A DNA stretch of 24,033 bases from Pseudomonadota bacterium. GTDB taxonomy: Bacteria > Pseudomonadota > Gammaproteobacteria > Xanthomonadales > Xanthomonadaceae. The position numbers and the translations under genes were made by a program. Location of the stretch: positions 1-24,033 of the forward strand of contig JAEXLY010000319.1 of assembly GCA_023444765.1 (NCBI GenBank), in the 5' to 3' direction. Position 1 is the first letter of the stretch; the number at the start of each line of letters is the position of its first letter. Below the pieces are notes generated by a model. That model was not told where the DNA came from and searched no databases. It worked only from the letters and a program-made list of their open reading frames with translations. Below are positions 7,855-15,572 of this stretch, in pieces.

Positions 7855-8790
7855 TCAATCGTGGCTGTCGAGATAGCCCATGGCCTCCTCGCGGTAGGCC
7901 TCCTGCCCCGGCGCCAGGTGCGGCAGCAGCAGCCGCAGCCAGGCACGACTGGCCAGCCGCATCTCGCGCGCGCAGCCGCTCGCACGGGCGGCGGTGAGGT
8001 CGCCCGCCTCCACCATGCCGGCGAACCCGTCCGGATCGGTGCCGTAGATCAGGCACTGCAGGTTGAAGAAGCGCTGTTCGCCCAGCGCATGCTCGGCGGC
8101 GTAGGCATCGAGGTTGTAGGCGCCGGTGCTGCGCGACAGCATCCAGTTGGCGGCAAGGCGCAGGTTCTCGATCACCTCGGCAGGCGTCTCCTCCCGGCTG
8201 GTGAACCGCAGCATGAGGATCGCCGCCAGCTGGTCCACCGCGTCCTCCTGGCGCCCGGTGACCGGCAGGTCCAGCAGATGCACCAGCGCATGTCCCGTCT
8301 CGTGCAGCACCATGAAGCGGACGTTCGCGCGCACGTAGCGCAGCGGATGCTCGTCGCCCAGGCCCAGCGCCTGCTGGTGCGCCTGCCCGCGTTCGTACAG
8401 CGTGCGCAGGGTTTCATAGCACAGCACCACCTCGGCGTCGGCCGGGCGGTAGAAGGCGCCGAACTCGCCGCACTCGGCGGTGACGTAGCGCAGGCGCCTC
8501 GGCAGGGCGAACATGCCGTCGATCGCCTGCACCGCCGGCAGGCGCCGCAGCAGGTCGGCATCGCGCACGCGCAGGTGGATGCGCTGCAGTTCCGGCGACC
8601 GGGGCGGCGCATAGGCATATTCGAACGCGGACGGAGCGGGCCGTGCGTCCGCCGGAGCCGGCGGCGTGAGGGGTGCATCGCCGGGGTGCCGGGGCTGCGG
8701 GACCTGCGCCGGCGGCTCGCCGGCGGCCTGTGCGAAGACGCAGGCAGCGGCCAAGGCCAGCAGCAGGAGGATCTTGCTCTGCCGGAACAT
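7855..8790 (-). CDS. Secreted DUF4344-family metallopeptidase
   Basis: This 311-residue protein starts at ATG 8790. The first 23 residues (MFRQSK, a Leu/Ala core, then AQAAG) form a signal peptide. A Pro/Ala-rich linker follows to about residue 55. The main domain carries HETGH (163-167), an HExxH zinc site with Glu164 as the general base, then LLDLPVTGRQEDAVDQLA (172-189), a signature I associate with DUF4344 putative metallopeptidases. In that signature the acidic residues after the Gly-Arg probably give the third metal ligand. Several Cys (107, 124 and later) could form disulfides, which fits a periplasmic or secreted location. Function in the family is not established. Its neighbours are glutaminase downstream and an outer-membrane protein upstream, separated from it by a hairpin. 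Confidence 0.85.
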   Translation of the reverse strand: MFRQSKILLLLALAAACVFAQAAGEPPAQVPQPRHPGDAPLTPPAPADARPAPSAFEYAYAPPRSPELQRIHLRVRDADLLRRLPAVQAIDGMFALPRRLRYVTAECGEFGAFYRPADAEVVLCYETLRTLYERGQAHQQALGLGDEHPLRYVRANVRFMVLHETGHALVHLLDLPVTGRQEDAVDQLAAILMLRFTSREETPAEVIENLRLAANWMLSRSTGAYNLDAYAAEHALGEQRFFNLQCLIYGTDPDGFAGMVEAGDLTAARASGCAREMRLASRAWLRLLLPHLAPGQEAYREEAMGYLDSHD

Positions 8791-8992
8791 GGAACGGTCG
8801 GTCGCCCTGTCGTGGATGGAATCGACCGGGCGCGGCTGATGGTCCTCCGCCGCGGCCCGGGTCACCCCGCCATCCGCCACCCTACTCCCGGGAGAAGCGT
8901 CGCAGCAAGTTGCGTGCCCTGACGATTGCCGGGCGTTCGCCGGGAGCGGAACCGCGTAGCCGTGCAGGTCGCGTCCGGATCGCACATCAACA

Positions 8993-9018
8993 GCAAGGCC
9001 GCCCGAGGGCGGCCTTGC
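8993..9018 (-). terminator. Strong hairpin downstream of the beta-barrel gene
   Basis: A perfect 12-bp inverted repeat (GCAAGGCCGCCC at 8993-9004 with its complement at 9007-9018) has only a 2-nt centre, so it will fold with a 4-nt loop. It starts 20 nt past the stop of the minus-strand beta-barrel gene. The T-tract on the minus strand is short and mixed (TGCTGTTG), so it may be a factor-assisted terminator. Confidence 0.65.
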
Positions 9019-9038
9019 GTCGGCATGCATCCGGAGGG

Positions 9039-9596
9039 TCAGAAGCGGAACTCGCCACCCACGGCGATCGTGTCCACATCCAGGTCAACGCCTTCGATGT
9101 CGGCCCGGCGGCGGTCCCAGTTCAGGCTCAGGCCGAAACGCTGCGTGAAGTCGTAGCCGGCGCTCAGACCGTAGTACGGCGCGACATCGCTCTCGTCGTC
9201 GATCACGTCGAACTCGTCTTCGCGCACCTGCGCGGTGATCCGGGCCACGCCTGCACGGCCACCGATGAAGAAGCCGGTGTGGGCGCCCCCGAAACTCTTC
9301 TTCACTGCAACGCCGACCCCAAGCGACACCAGGTCCAGGTCGATGTCGTCCACCTCCGTGTTGTAGAGGGTGCCGATGTGCCCTTCGATCGCCACGAACT
9401 CGTTGAACCAGTAGCCGCCTGCGAAGATCGCCGAGGTGTCCTCCTCGCTGCCCGCGCCGAAGCCGTCGACCTCGAGGTCGATCTCGCTGCGACCGATCTC
9501 GCCGCGGATGAAGCCACCGGCGGCATCCTGCGCGAACGCGGTGGGGCTCAGCGACACCGCCGCCAGGGATGCAGCTAGCATCAGAATGTTCTTCAT
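9039..9596 (-). CDS. Small outer-membrane beta-barrel protein
   Basis: This 185-residue protein starts at ATG 9596, with an excellent GGAAGGAA ribosome binding site about 5 nt upstream. MKNILMLAASLAAVSL and the cleavage site AFA|QD give a 22-residue signal peptide. The mature part alternates hydrophobic and polar residues as in transmembrane beta strands (GGFIRGEIG, FAGGYWFNEFVAIEGHIG, FFIGGRAGVARI, YGLSAGYDF, FGLSLNWDRR), with acidic Asp/Glu-rich loops between. It ends in Phe (GGEFRF), the outer-membrane insertion signal recognised by the BAM complex. This resembles the eight-stranded OmpA-like/porin-family beta-barrel group. The acidic loops (EVDDIDLD, DEFDVIDDESD) could bind cations, but that is a guess. 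It is a single gene with its own promoter-like sequence and a 3' hairpin. Confidence 0.85.
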   Translation of the reverse strand: MKNILMLAASLAAVSLSPTAFAQDAAGGFIRGEIGRSEIDLEVDGFGAGSEEDTSAIFAGGYWFNEFVAIEGHIGTLYNTEVDDIDLDLVSLGVGVAVKKSFGGAHTGFFIGGRAGVARITAQVREDEFDVIDDESDVAPYYGLSAGYDFTQRFGLSLNWDRRRADIEGVDLDVDTIAVGGEFRF

Positions 9597-9619
9597 GATT
9601 CCTTCCTAGATATATGAAA

Positions 9620-9640
9620 CGTATGCCCAACGGGCATGCG
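9620..9640 (-). promoter_or_regulatory. Hairpin in the 5' leader of the beta-barrel gene
   Basis: A 9-bp stem with one G-T pair (CGTATGCCC at 9620-9628 with GGGCATGCG at 9632-9640) and a 3-nt loop lies in the leader, about 9 nt upstream of the ribosome binding site. It may stabilise the mRNA, as leaders of outer-membrane protein messages often do, or be an operator dyad. No protein can be assigned. Confidence 0.4.
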
Positions 9641-9641
9641 T

Positions 9642-9670
9642 ATGCTGCGGTGCAGCGCCGCGCTCGTCAA
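9642..9670 (-). promoter_or_regulatory. Candidate sigma-70 promoter of the beta-barrel gene
   Basis: On the minus strand TTGACG (9665-9670) matches the -35 box in 5 of 6 positions. A 17-nt spacer leads to CAGCAT (9642-9647), a weak -10 box with 3 of 6 matches. The position, just upstream of the leader hairpin, is sensible. Confidence 0.35.
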
Positions 9671-9710
9671 CATTTCGTTAAGTGGCGACGACCCTCTCCG
9701 GCCCGGTGTC

Positions 9711-12317
9711 CTAGGGGACAGGAGCCTCCCGCACCTGCGGTCCCGCCTCGCGCGCCAGCCAGTCGCGCAATGCATCCGGCGCAAGTGGCGCGGCGTAGAG
9801 ATAGCCCTGCGCCAGCGCGCAGCCCTCGTCGTGCAGGAACTGCGCTTCGTGCGCATGTTCGACGCCTTCGGCCAGCGTCTCCAGCTGCAGGTTGTGGGCG
9901 AGCGCGATCACCGTCCGGCAGATCTGCTCGTCGTGGGCATGCCGCCCGATGCCGTGCACGAAGGACCGGTCGATCTTCAGCCGCGTCACCGGCAGCTGCT
10001 TCACATAGGACAGGCTCGAGTGCCCCGTGCCGAAGTCGTCGATCGCCAACCGGACGCCCTGCCCCTTGAGTGCGTGCAGCACCGCGATGGCGCGATCCGG
10101 ATCGTGCATCAGCATCGATTCGGTGATCTCGAGCTCCAGCCGCGAGGCCGACAACCCCGCAGTGGCCAGCACGGCCGCGACCTGGGCAGGCAGCCGGTCC
10201 GGATCGAGCTGCCGCACCGAACAGTTCACCGAGACCATCGGCACGTCCAGCCCGGCATCGTCCCAGGCGCGCAACTGGCGCGTGGCTTCCATCAGCACCC
10301 ACAGGCCGATCTCGGCGATCAGCCCGTTCTCCTCGGCGATGGGAATGAACTCGTCGGGCGGCACCAGGCCGAGTTCGGGATGCTGCCAGCGCAGCAGCGC
10401 CTCCACCCCGACCAGCCGGCCGCCGGCGAGATCGACCTGCGGCTGGTAGTGCAGCCGGAACTGCCGCCGCGCCATCACCACACGCAGGCCGCTGTCGATC
10501 GCCATGCGCCGCTGGGCACCCTCGGACAGCGACGCGTCGAATTCCAGGTAAGCCCCGTGCGGCCGGCGCTTGGCCTCGTGCAGGGCGAGCTCGGCGTGCC
10601 TGAGCAGGGTGGCCGCGTCGCGGCCGTGCTGCGGGTAGCGCGCCGCGCCCACGCTGACCGACAGCACCGCCATGTGCTCGGGTGCCAGCAGTGGTGTGGC
10701 GAACGCGCGGTGCAGTTCGTCCACGAACCCGGCGATGCCGGCGGCCGGGTCGCCGCCGGCGGGCAGCAGGACGGCGAACTCGTCGCCGCCGAGCCGCGCG
10801 AGGAATCCGTCCGCGGGCAGCACGCGCGTCAGGCGCCGTGCGGCGACGCGCAGTGCCCGGTCTCCCATGGCGTGGCCAAGCGCGTCGTTGATCCCACGCA
10901 GGCGGTTGAGGTCGACCACCAGCAGCCAGCGCGCCACGTCCTGCGCTATCGCCTCTTCCAATGCTCCCTGCAGCAGCGTGCGGTTGGGCAGGCCGGTCAG
11001 CGCATCGTGCCGGAGCATGTAGTCGAGTTCTTCCTCGTGCGTGCGCGCCTCGGTCAGGTCGGTCCAGGTACCGATCACCTGAAGGGGTTTCCCCGGCTCG
11101 CTGGTGACGGCGCGCAGTTCTTCGCGCACGTGGCGGGTCGCGCCACCGGCGTCGATGATGCGGTACTCGCGCTGCAGAACCGGCTCGCCTCGCAGGTAAG
11201 GAATCGACGGCACCAGCCGCGGCAGGTCCTCGGGATGCACGCGGCCGCTCCAGAATCCGGGCTGCGCCATCTCCTCGGCGCTGAACCCGAACAGCCTGAC
11301 GGCGTTGGGACTGACCCATTCGGCCACCAGTTGCCCGTCGCGCTCGGTGGCCAGCGCCAGCACCACCGGGCTGGCGGCGAGCACCTGGTCCAGGCGCGTA
11401 TGCGCGCCGGTAGCGGCGGCCGTGGCAGTGCGCACGCGCCAGCGCAGCACCATGGCGAAGGCCGACAGCAGCACGATCAACCCCCCTGCAGTGGCGAGCG
11501 TCGGCACCAGCCAGCGCGGCGCGACCGTCGCCGGCATCGGCGCAAGCGCCCGGCCCATCGCCTGGAAGTACACCGAGTCGGCCTGGGCATGCCAGCGTCC
11601 GATCCAGTGGTCGATGCGCGCCAGCACCTCGGGGTGATGGCCCCTGGGTGCGGCGTAGAACAGGGTGACGGGGTTGAAGACGATGCTCGATTCGGTCAGC
11701 CCATAGCGTCGCGCGGCGGGCCCTCCGAAATAGTTGTTGGCCACCGCCACGTCCGCCCGGCCTTCGCGGACGGCGACGAAGGCCTCGTCGTAGGTTGCCG
11801 CGGCCACCGGCGTCCAGGGCACGCCGAGCCCGGCCAGGACAGTCTCCAGTTCGCCGGTCTGCACGCTGGCGCGCAACAGGGCGACGCGGCGGCCCGCCAG
11901 ATCCCGCATGTCCTGCACCTGGACGTGCGGCGCGCGGAACACCTGCGACCATGAATACGCCACGGGCGTCTGGTGGAAGTCGAAGCGTTCGGCGCGGGCG
12001 GTTGACCAGGCCACGTCCGGCATGAGGTCCAGCTCGCCACGCTCCAGCCGGCGCAGGCACGCGTCCCACTCGCATCGTTCGTAGCGGATGCGCCAGCCTT
12101 CCTCGCGGGCAATGGCATCCAGCAGCTCGACGAACAGGCCCGCCGCCCGGCCTTGCTCATCGACGTGGATCTTGGGCGGGTTGTCATACAGGCCCACGCG
12201 CAACTCGCGCGCGCTGCCATCGGCGCGGCGATCGCCGCAGGCCACCAGCGCCACCGCAAGCGCGACGGCCACGGTGGCCGCGATGATGTGTACCCGCTCC
12301 GACCCGCGACTCCCCAT
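9711..12317 (-). CDS. Sensor protein: solute-binding domain, PAS, GGDEF and EAL (c-di-GMP metabolism)
   Basis: This 868-residue protein starts at ATG 12317, 6 nt after AGGAG. Residues 11-27 are a hydrophobic signal ending in LVAC, which also reads as a lipobox. Residues 38-255 form a periplasmic amino-acid-type solute-binding domain (LRVGLYDNPPKIHVD, GELDLMPDVAWS, GRADVAVANNYFG). A transmembrane helix spans about 271-291. A PAS domain with PAC motif follows (about 308-425, ending IGTWTDLTEA). The GGDEF domain (about 432-595) keeps RLGGDEF (508-514) but lacks the RxxD product-inhibition site. The EAL domain (about 605-860) has EALLRW (639-644), NCS (698-700), ITES, DDFGTG (760-765), Lys781 and LAEGVE, all residues needed for phosphodiesterase activity. 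It should sense a periplasmic ligand and change c-di-GMP. The net direction, synthesis or breakdown, cannot be read from the sequence. Confidence 0.93.
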   Translation of the reverse strand: MGSRGSERVHIIAATVAVALAVALVACGDRRADGSARELRVGLYDNPPKIHVDEQGRAAGLFVELLDAIAREEGWRIRYERCEWDACLRRLERGELDLMPDVAWSTARAERFDFHQTPVAYSWSQVFRAPHVQVQDMRDLAGRRVALLRASVQTGELETVLAGLGVPWTPVAAATYDEAFVAVREGRADVAVANNYFGGPAARRYGLTESSIVFNPVTLFYAAPRGHHPEVLARIDHWIGRWHAQADSVYFQAMGRALAPMPATVAPRWLVPTLATAGGLIVLLSAFAMVLRWRVRTATAAATGAHTRLDQVLAASPVVLALATERDGQLVAEWVSPNAVRLFGFSAEEMAQPGFWSGRVHPEDLPRLVPSIPYLRGEPVLQREYRIIDAGGATRHVREELRAVTSEPGKPLQVIGTWTDLTEARTHEEELDYMLRHDALTGLPNRTLLQGALEEAIAQDVARWLLVVDLNRLRGINDALGHAMGDRALRVAARRLTRVLPADGFLARLGGDEFAVLLPAGGDPAAGIAGFVDELHRAFATPLLAPEHMAVLSVSVGAARYPQHGRDAATLLRHAELALHEAKRRPHGAYLEFDASLSEGAQRRMAIDSGLRVVMARRQFRLHYQPQVDLAGGRLVGVEALLRWQHPELGLVPPDEFIPIAEENGLIAEIGLWVLMEATRQLRAWDDAGLDVPMVSVNCSVRQLDPDRLPAQVAAVLATAGLSASRLELEITESMLMHDPDRAIAVLHALKGQGVRLAIDDFGTGHSSLSYVKQLPVTRLKIDRSFVHGIGRHAHDEQICRTVIALAHNLQLETLAEGVEHAHEAQFLHDEGCALAQGYLYAAPLAPDALRDWLAREAGPQVREAPVP

Positions 12318-12805
12318 GGGGACTCCTGCCAGGGACGAGGTCCGAGGATAGCCGAACCCCGGTGTGGCGCGAGGCGTCGCATGTTGCGCTCCGTCGCGGA
12401 CGGCACGGCGGCCGCGTCGAGCCGTTGCGGGTTCGCAAGGCGCCAGCGCCACGACCGCAACAGGCTTCCCGACGCCCTCGCCCAGCGCCTCCACCACGAT
12501 CGTGGAGATGGCGACGCCTTCGCTCGGCCCTTCACCGCCGGACTGGACGAACGGCTGCGCGATCGCTCGGCGCGATCTTCCGGCTTGTCCAGCATTGCGC
12601 GCACCGCGTCCTGCGTGAAACGACCCTGGGTGATGAAGGTGGGCCTTGCCGCGTCTGCGCCTGGGAGACGACCATCCTGGCGCCGCCCGGCCGCACGTGT
12701 TGATGCGCGTCAGCAAACACCGCGGCCGATGGCCGGCCCATCCGCACGCCCCTCGACATTGCGGGCACGGGTCAGGCCGGACGCGGCCAGGGCTGCGCCC
12801 GCGCC
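12318..12805. other. 488-nt gap without a supported gene
   Basis: The gap lies between the two c-di-GMP genes, both on the minus strand. Frames here are open because of high GC, but none has a plausible ribosome binding site, family motif or signal peptide. It must hold the promoter of the sensor gene, yet I see no convincing -35/-10 pair. Confidence 0.5.
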
Positions 12806-13663
12806 TCAGTCGGCCGGAACGGTCTCCCCGTCCGTTGCCAGGGCCGCCCAGGTCGATGCGGGCACCAGTTGCAGCCGTTCCAGCGCCGGCCTGCCGAGCA
12901 GATAGCCCTGGAACAGGTCGATCCCGATCGCCCGGAGCGCGTGGTACTCCGCGGCGGTCTCCACTCCCTCGGCCAGCAGCGTCGAGCCGATGGCGCGGGC
13001 GATCCCGGCCACCCCGCCCACGATCGCGCGGCGCACGGGGTCCGCGTCGATGTTCCGCACCAGGCCCATGTCGAGCTTGATGAGATCGGGCTGGAAGCCC
13101 GCCAGGCTGGACAGCCCCGCATAACCGGCCCCGAAGTCATCGATCGCCGTCTGGAAGCCGCGGTTGCGGTAATCGCGGAAGATGCGCGAGACGTGCGCCT
13201 GGTCGCTCACCTGCTCCGACTCGGCGGCCTCGAACACCAGGTTCGCGGTGGGAAATCCCGTCATCTGCGCCGCCTGCAGGGTCAGGCGGATGCAGGTCTC
13301 GGGCTGGTAGACCGCGTTCGGGAAGAAGTTGATGAACAGCTTCTCCCGCAACCCCAGGGCCGAGGCGGTCGCGATGGCCTTGACCCGGCAGGTCTGGTCG
13401 AACCGGTACAGCTGTCCGGGTTGCACGCGCGCGAGCACCTCGCCGGCCCCGCCGCCGTCCATCGTCCGCACCAGGGCCTCGTAGCCGTAGATCGACCGGT
13501 CGCGGGCGTCGACGATCGGCTGGAACGCCATCCGCACCTCGAAGTCCAGCCGCTGGTCGCCCTGGCATTCGACGCAGGGCCTGGGCGTGGGCGTCGCGGC
13601 GAAGAACTGGTGCAGGTACATGGCGCTCCACGCGGACGTCTGCCGGCGCATGTGGGCCGGCAA
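12806..13663 (-). CDS. Stand-alone EAL-domain c-di-GMP phosphodiesterase-like protein
   Basis: This is a 285-residue protein. ATG 13663 has AGGGGA 6 nt upstream; ATG 13621 (15th residue) is an alternative. A short N-terminal segment contains a CVEC pair (Cys30, Cys33). The EAL domain fills the rest: FQPIVDA, YEALVR (61-66) with the metal-binding Glu, INFFPN (111-116) with Asn, VFEAAESE (143-150), DDFGAGYAGLSSL (175-187), IKLD with Lys196, and LLAEGVET (229-236). These are the residues that bind two metals and c-di-GMP, so hydrolysis to pGpG is likely. There is no GGDEF, receiver or membrane segment, so the protein is probably cytosolic. The domain resembles the EAL domains of the BLUF-linked YcgF/BlrP1 type. 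It lies 488 nt upstream of the large sensor on the same strand and may act in the same circuit. Confidence 0.9.
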   Translation of the reverse strand: MPAHMRRQTSAWSAMYLHQFFAATPTPRPCVECQGDQRLDFEVRMAFQPIVDARDRSIYGYEALVRTMDGGGAGEVLARVQPGQLYRFDQTCRVKAIATASALGLREKLFINFFPNAVYQPETCIRLTLQAAQMTGFPTANLVFEAAESEQVSDQAHVSRIFRDYRNRGFQTAIDDFGAGYAGLSSLAGFQPDLIKLDMGLVRNIDADPVRRAIVGGVAGIARAIGSTLLAEGVETAAEYHALRAIGIDLFQGYLLGRPALERLQLVPASTWAALATDGETVPAD

Positions 13664-14079
13664 GTCCCCTGCTTATCGGCCCGTGCAGCAGGAAGTTGAC
13701 GCTCGGACACGCAATCCGCCGCCGCCGCGAGGGGTCTGCCCGGGCCGCGGCCGCACCCGGGCCCACGCCGGTCGTCGAACCGCCGCGCGCGGCGTGGCGA
13801 CGTGGTCCGCACGGATATCTCCACCGGCCCGCGGAGCCGGACCTGCTGGTGCGGCACATCGCCTGTCGGGGTGGCGGGGATGGTCGCGCCGCCCGGCCAG
13901 GGCGTACCCGTCCATTCCCGACAAGTCCGGCGCCGGGACGGATGTTCCGCCGCCGCATCGGCTCGGGATCGGATCGGGTCGGAGAGCGGAGCGCGTGCGA
14001 CGGTCCCGCCCACCCGTCCACTCCGCGCCGACATGCCGGCGCTAGACTGCGGCGGACTTCGGGTTCCCGGCGAGGGCGC
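13664..14079. other. 416-nt divergent gap
   Basis: The gap separates the EAL gene (minus) from the NAD(P)-binding gene (plus), so it should hold two promoters. It is very GC-rich. I found no clear -35/-10 pair, operator dyad or small gene in it. Confidence 0.5.
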
Positions 14080-14757
14080 ATGCGCATCCTGATGACGGGC
14101 GCGACCGGACTGGTCGGCCAGGGCGTACTGGTCGAGGCGCTGGCGGACCGGCGCGTGTCGAAGGTCGCGGTGCTCGGGCGCAGGGCGCTTGCGCATCCCG
14201 ATCCGCGCGTGGAAGACCTGGTCGTGGCGCGTTTCGACGATCTGGCAGCGGTGGCCGACCGGCTCGCGCCGTTCGACGCCTGCTTCTACTGCGCGGGCGC
14301 GCCGCCGCTGGGCACGCCGGAGGCGGAGTACCGGCACGTGACCCTCGAACTGACCCTGCACGTGGCCCGGGCGTTTGCCCGTCGCAATCCGCAGGGCCGC
14401 CTGCTGTACGTCTCCGGCGCGAAGGCGGACCCGTCCAGCCGCTTCATGCCCCTGCGCGTGAAGGGGGAAACGGAAGCCGCGCTCCGCGCCCTGCCGGTCG
14501 CCACGGTGATGCTGCGTCCCGGCGGCATCCAGCCGGCGCATGCCGAGCGCAGCCCCCATCCGTGGATGCGGCCGTTCTACGCCGTCGCCGCGCCTGCGAT
14601 GGGCTTGGGCGTCCGGATGATGCCCACGCTGATGACCAGCACCGCGCATCTGGGCCGCGCGATGCTGGCGCTCGTGGCGATGTCCTCGCCCCCCGCAGTG
14701 GTCGAGAACGAGGCGATCAACCGCCTTCCGGGGGATGCCGGTGCGTCCGCCCGCTGA
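14080..14757 (+). CDS. NAD(P)-binding Rossmann protein, atypical SDR/epimerase-like
   Basis: This is a 225-residue protein with ATG at 14080 and a modest GAGGG site about 4 nt before it. The N-terminus MRILMTGATGLVGQG is a textbook Rossmann start (Gly7, Gly10 and Gly13 as GxxGxxG), binding NAD(P) in its first beta-alpha unit. VAVLGRR ends the second strand with Arg residues that favour NADPH. LLYVSGAKADPSS and MPLRVKGETEAAL lie where extended or atypical short-chain dehydrogenases have their active-site strand and Lys helix, but the usual YxxxK Tyr is absent. The family to which it belongs (NAD(P)H-binding, HTATIP2-like) contains redox sensors as well as enzymes. The substrate is unknown. The hibernation-factor gene follows 102 nt downstream on the same strand. 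Confidence 0.82.
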   Translation: MRILMTGATGLVGQGVLVEALADRRVSKVAVLGRRALAHPDPRVEDLVVARFDDLAAVADRLAPFDACFYCAGAPPLGTPEAEYRHVTLELTLHVARAFARRNPQGRLLYVSGAKADPSSRFMPLRVKGETEAALRALPVATVMLRPGGIQPAHAERSPHPWMRPFYAVAAPAMGLGVRMMPTLMTSTAHLGRAMLALVAMSSPPAVVENEAINRLPGDAGASAR

Positions 14758-14859
14758 TGCCTCCGCCCCGGCCCCGCCGGCCGCGCCCGCTTCACGTCGC
14801 GAGGGCGGGTCCGGCGACTACGCTGTCCACCACCTTACGCGCATGCAGGAGCTCCGGCC

Positions 14860-15174
14860 TTGAAGATCCAGTTGAACACGGACAACCACATCGACGGCAC
14901 CGACGCGCTCGAATCGCGCGTCACTGCCATGCTGGAACAGGCCCTGGGACGTTTCTCGTCGCGCCTGAGCCGCATCGAGGTGTTCCTGTCCGACCACAAC
15001 TCGACCAAGGGCGGCCCGAACGACAAGCGCTGCGCGCTGGAGGCCCGGCTGGAGAACGACGAGCCACTGGGCGTCAGCCATGACGACGAGAACATGGAGA
15101 AGGCGATCCGGGGCGCCTGCGACAAGCTCAAGACGGTCCTCGACGCCCGGATCGAGAAACGTCGCGGCTACTGA
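14860..15174 (+). CDS. HPF/RaiA-family ribosome hibernation factor, short form
   Basis: This 104-residue protein starts with TTG at 14860. AGGAG (14847-14851) lies 8 nt upstream and no ATG fits. The sequence shows the HPF/RaiA fold: strand MKIQLNTDNHI, helix ALESRVTAMLEQALGRF, strand IEVFLSDHN, strand DKRCALEARLEN, then the long helix NMEKAIRGACDKLKTVLDARI with a basic end KRRGY. Such proteins bind the 30S decoding region and shut ribosomes down in stationary phase or stress. It lacks the C-terminal dimerisation domain of long HPF. It also lacks the usual rpoN/ptsN neighbours of the canonical hpf, so it is likely an extra paralogue. The weak TTG start suggests low or controlled translation. 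Confidence 0.88.
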   Translation: MKIQLNTDNHIDGTDALESRVTAMLEQALGRFSSRLSRIEVFLSDHNSTKGGPNDKRCALEARLENDEPLGVSHDDENMEKAIRGACDKLKTVLDARIEKRRGY

Positions 15175-15235
15175 CACCGCGATCGGCGCCGCGGCCGTCC
15201 GTACGGATCCGTCGCAACGCACAGCGCGATGGGGG

Positions 15236-15441
15236 TCACCCCCGCGCTCGCCCGGGGTGGCCTGCGAAGTACACGGTCATCTGAGATGGCGATGTTCGTC
15301 CACCAGCAACGTCTCGTGCTGGAAGTCCATGCGTGCGCCGTCGGCGGTCAGTACGGCGCTGACGCCCCGTCGGGCCTCGTTGTCGGCCGATGCATCCCAT
15401 GCGTCTACGAAATCGGGCGAGAGCGCTTTGAGGTGTCGATC
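15236..15441 (-). pseudogene. Decayed C-terminal fragment of an MmyB-like XRE regulator
   Basis: From 15441 down to 15280 the minus strand reads HLKALSPDFVDAWDASADN, ARRGVSAVLTADGARMDF, and then HETLLVDEHRHLR before a stop. This resembles the end of the MmyB ligand-binding domain found behind helix-turn-helix regulators (S-x-F-x-x-x-W, a RG(T/V) turn, then LDYETL and an acidic turn). The expected last strand, MTVYFAGHPG, lies in a neighbouring frame directly after a 1-nt shift, at about 15245-15279. The helix-turn-helix half and the rest of the ligand domain are not found upstream in any frame. So it is a short relic, recognised from memory of the family and without a search. The rest of the 398-nt gap (15175-15572) contains nothing else I can support. 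Confidence 0.5.
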
Positions 15442-15572
15442 CCGCCCGATCGGAGCTGGATGGCAGGCAGGCCGGTGGCCGCAGATGCCGGCCGCAGGCG
15501 CTTCCGCCCGACGACGGCCGAGCGGCCCCGCGGCGCAACCGCCTTGCGGCAACGTTGTCCTCGCGGCCGTCG

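Noticed and set aside
6841..8922. 693-residue open frame on the plus strand
   Set aside because: It runs antisense across both glutaminase and the DUF4344 gene, and its composition (His, Val, Ala, Arg) is that of a shadow frame.
9636..11954. 772-residue open frame on the plus strand
   Set aside because: It is antisense to the GGDEF/EAL gene, with a His/Arg/Gln-rich sequence, no motif and no ribosome binding site. It is open only because of high GC at codon position three of the real gene.
12153..12905. Plus-strand frame through the gap between the two c-di-GMP genes
   Set aside because: It covers the start of one gene and the end of the other in antisense, with an Arg/Ala-rich product lacking any motif.
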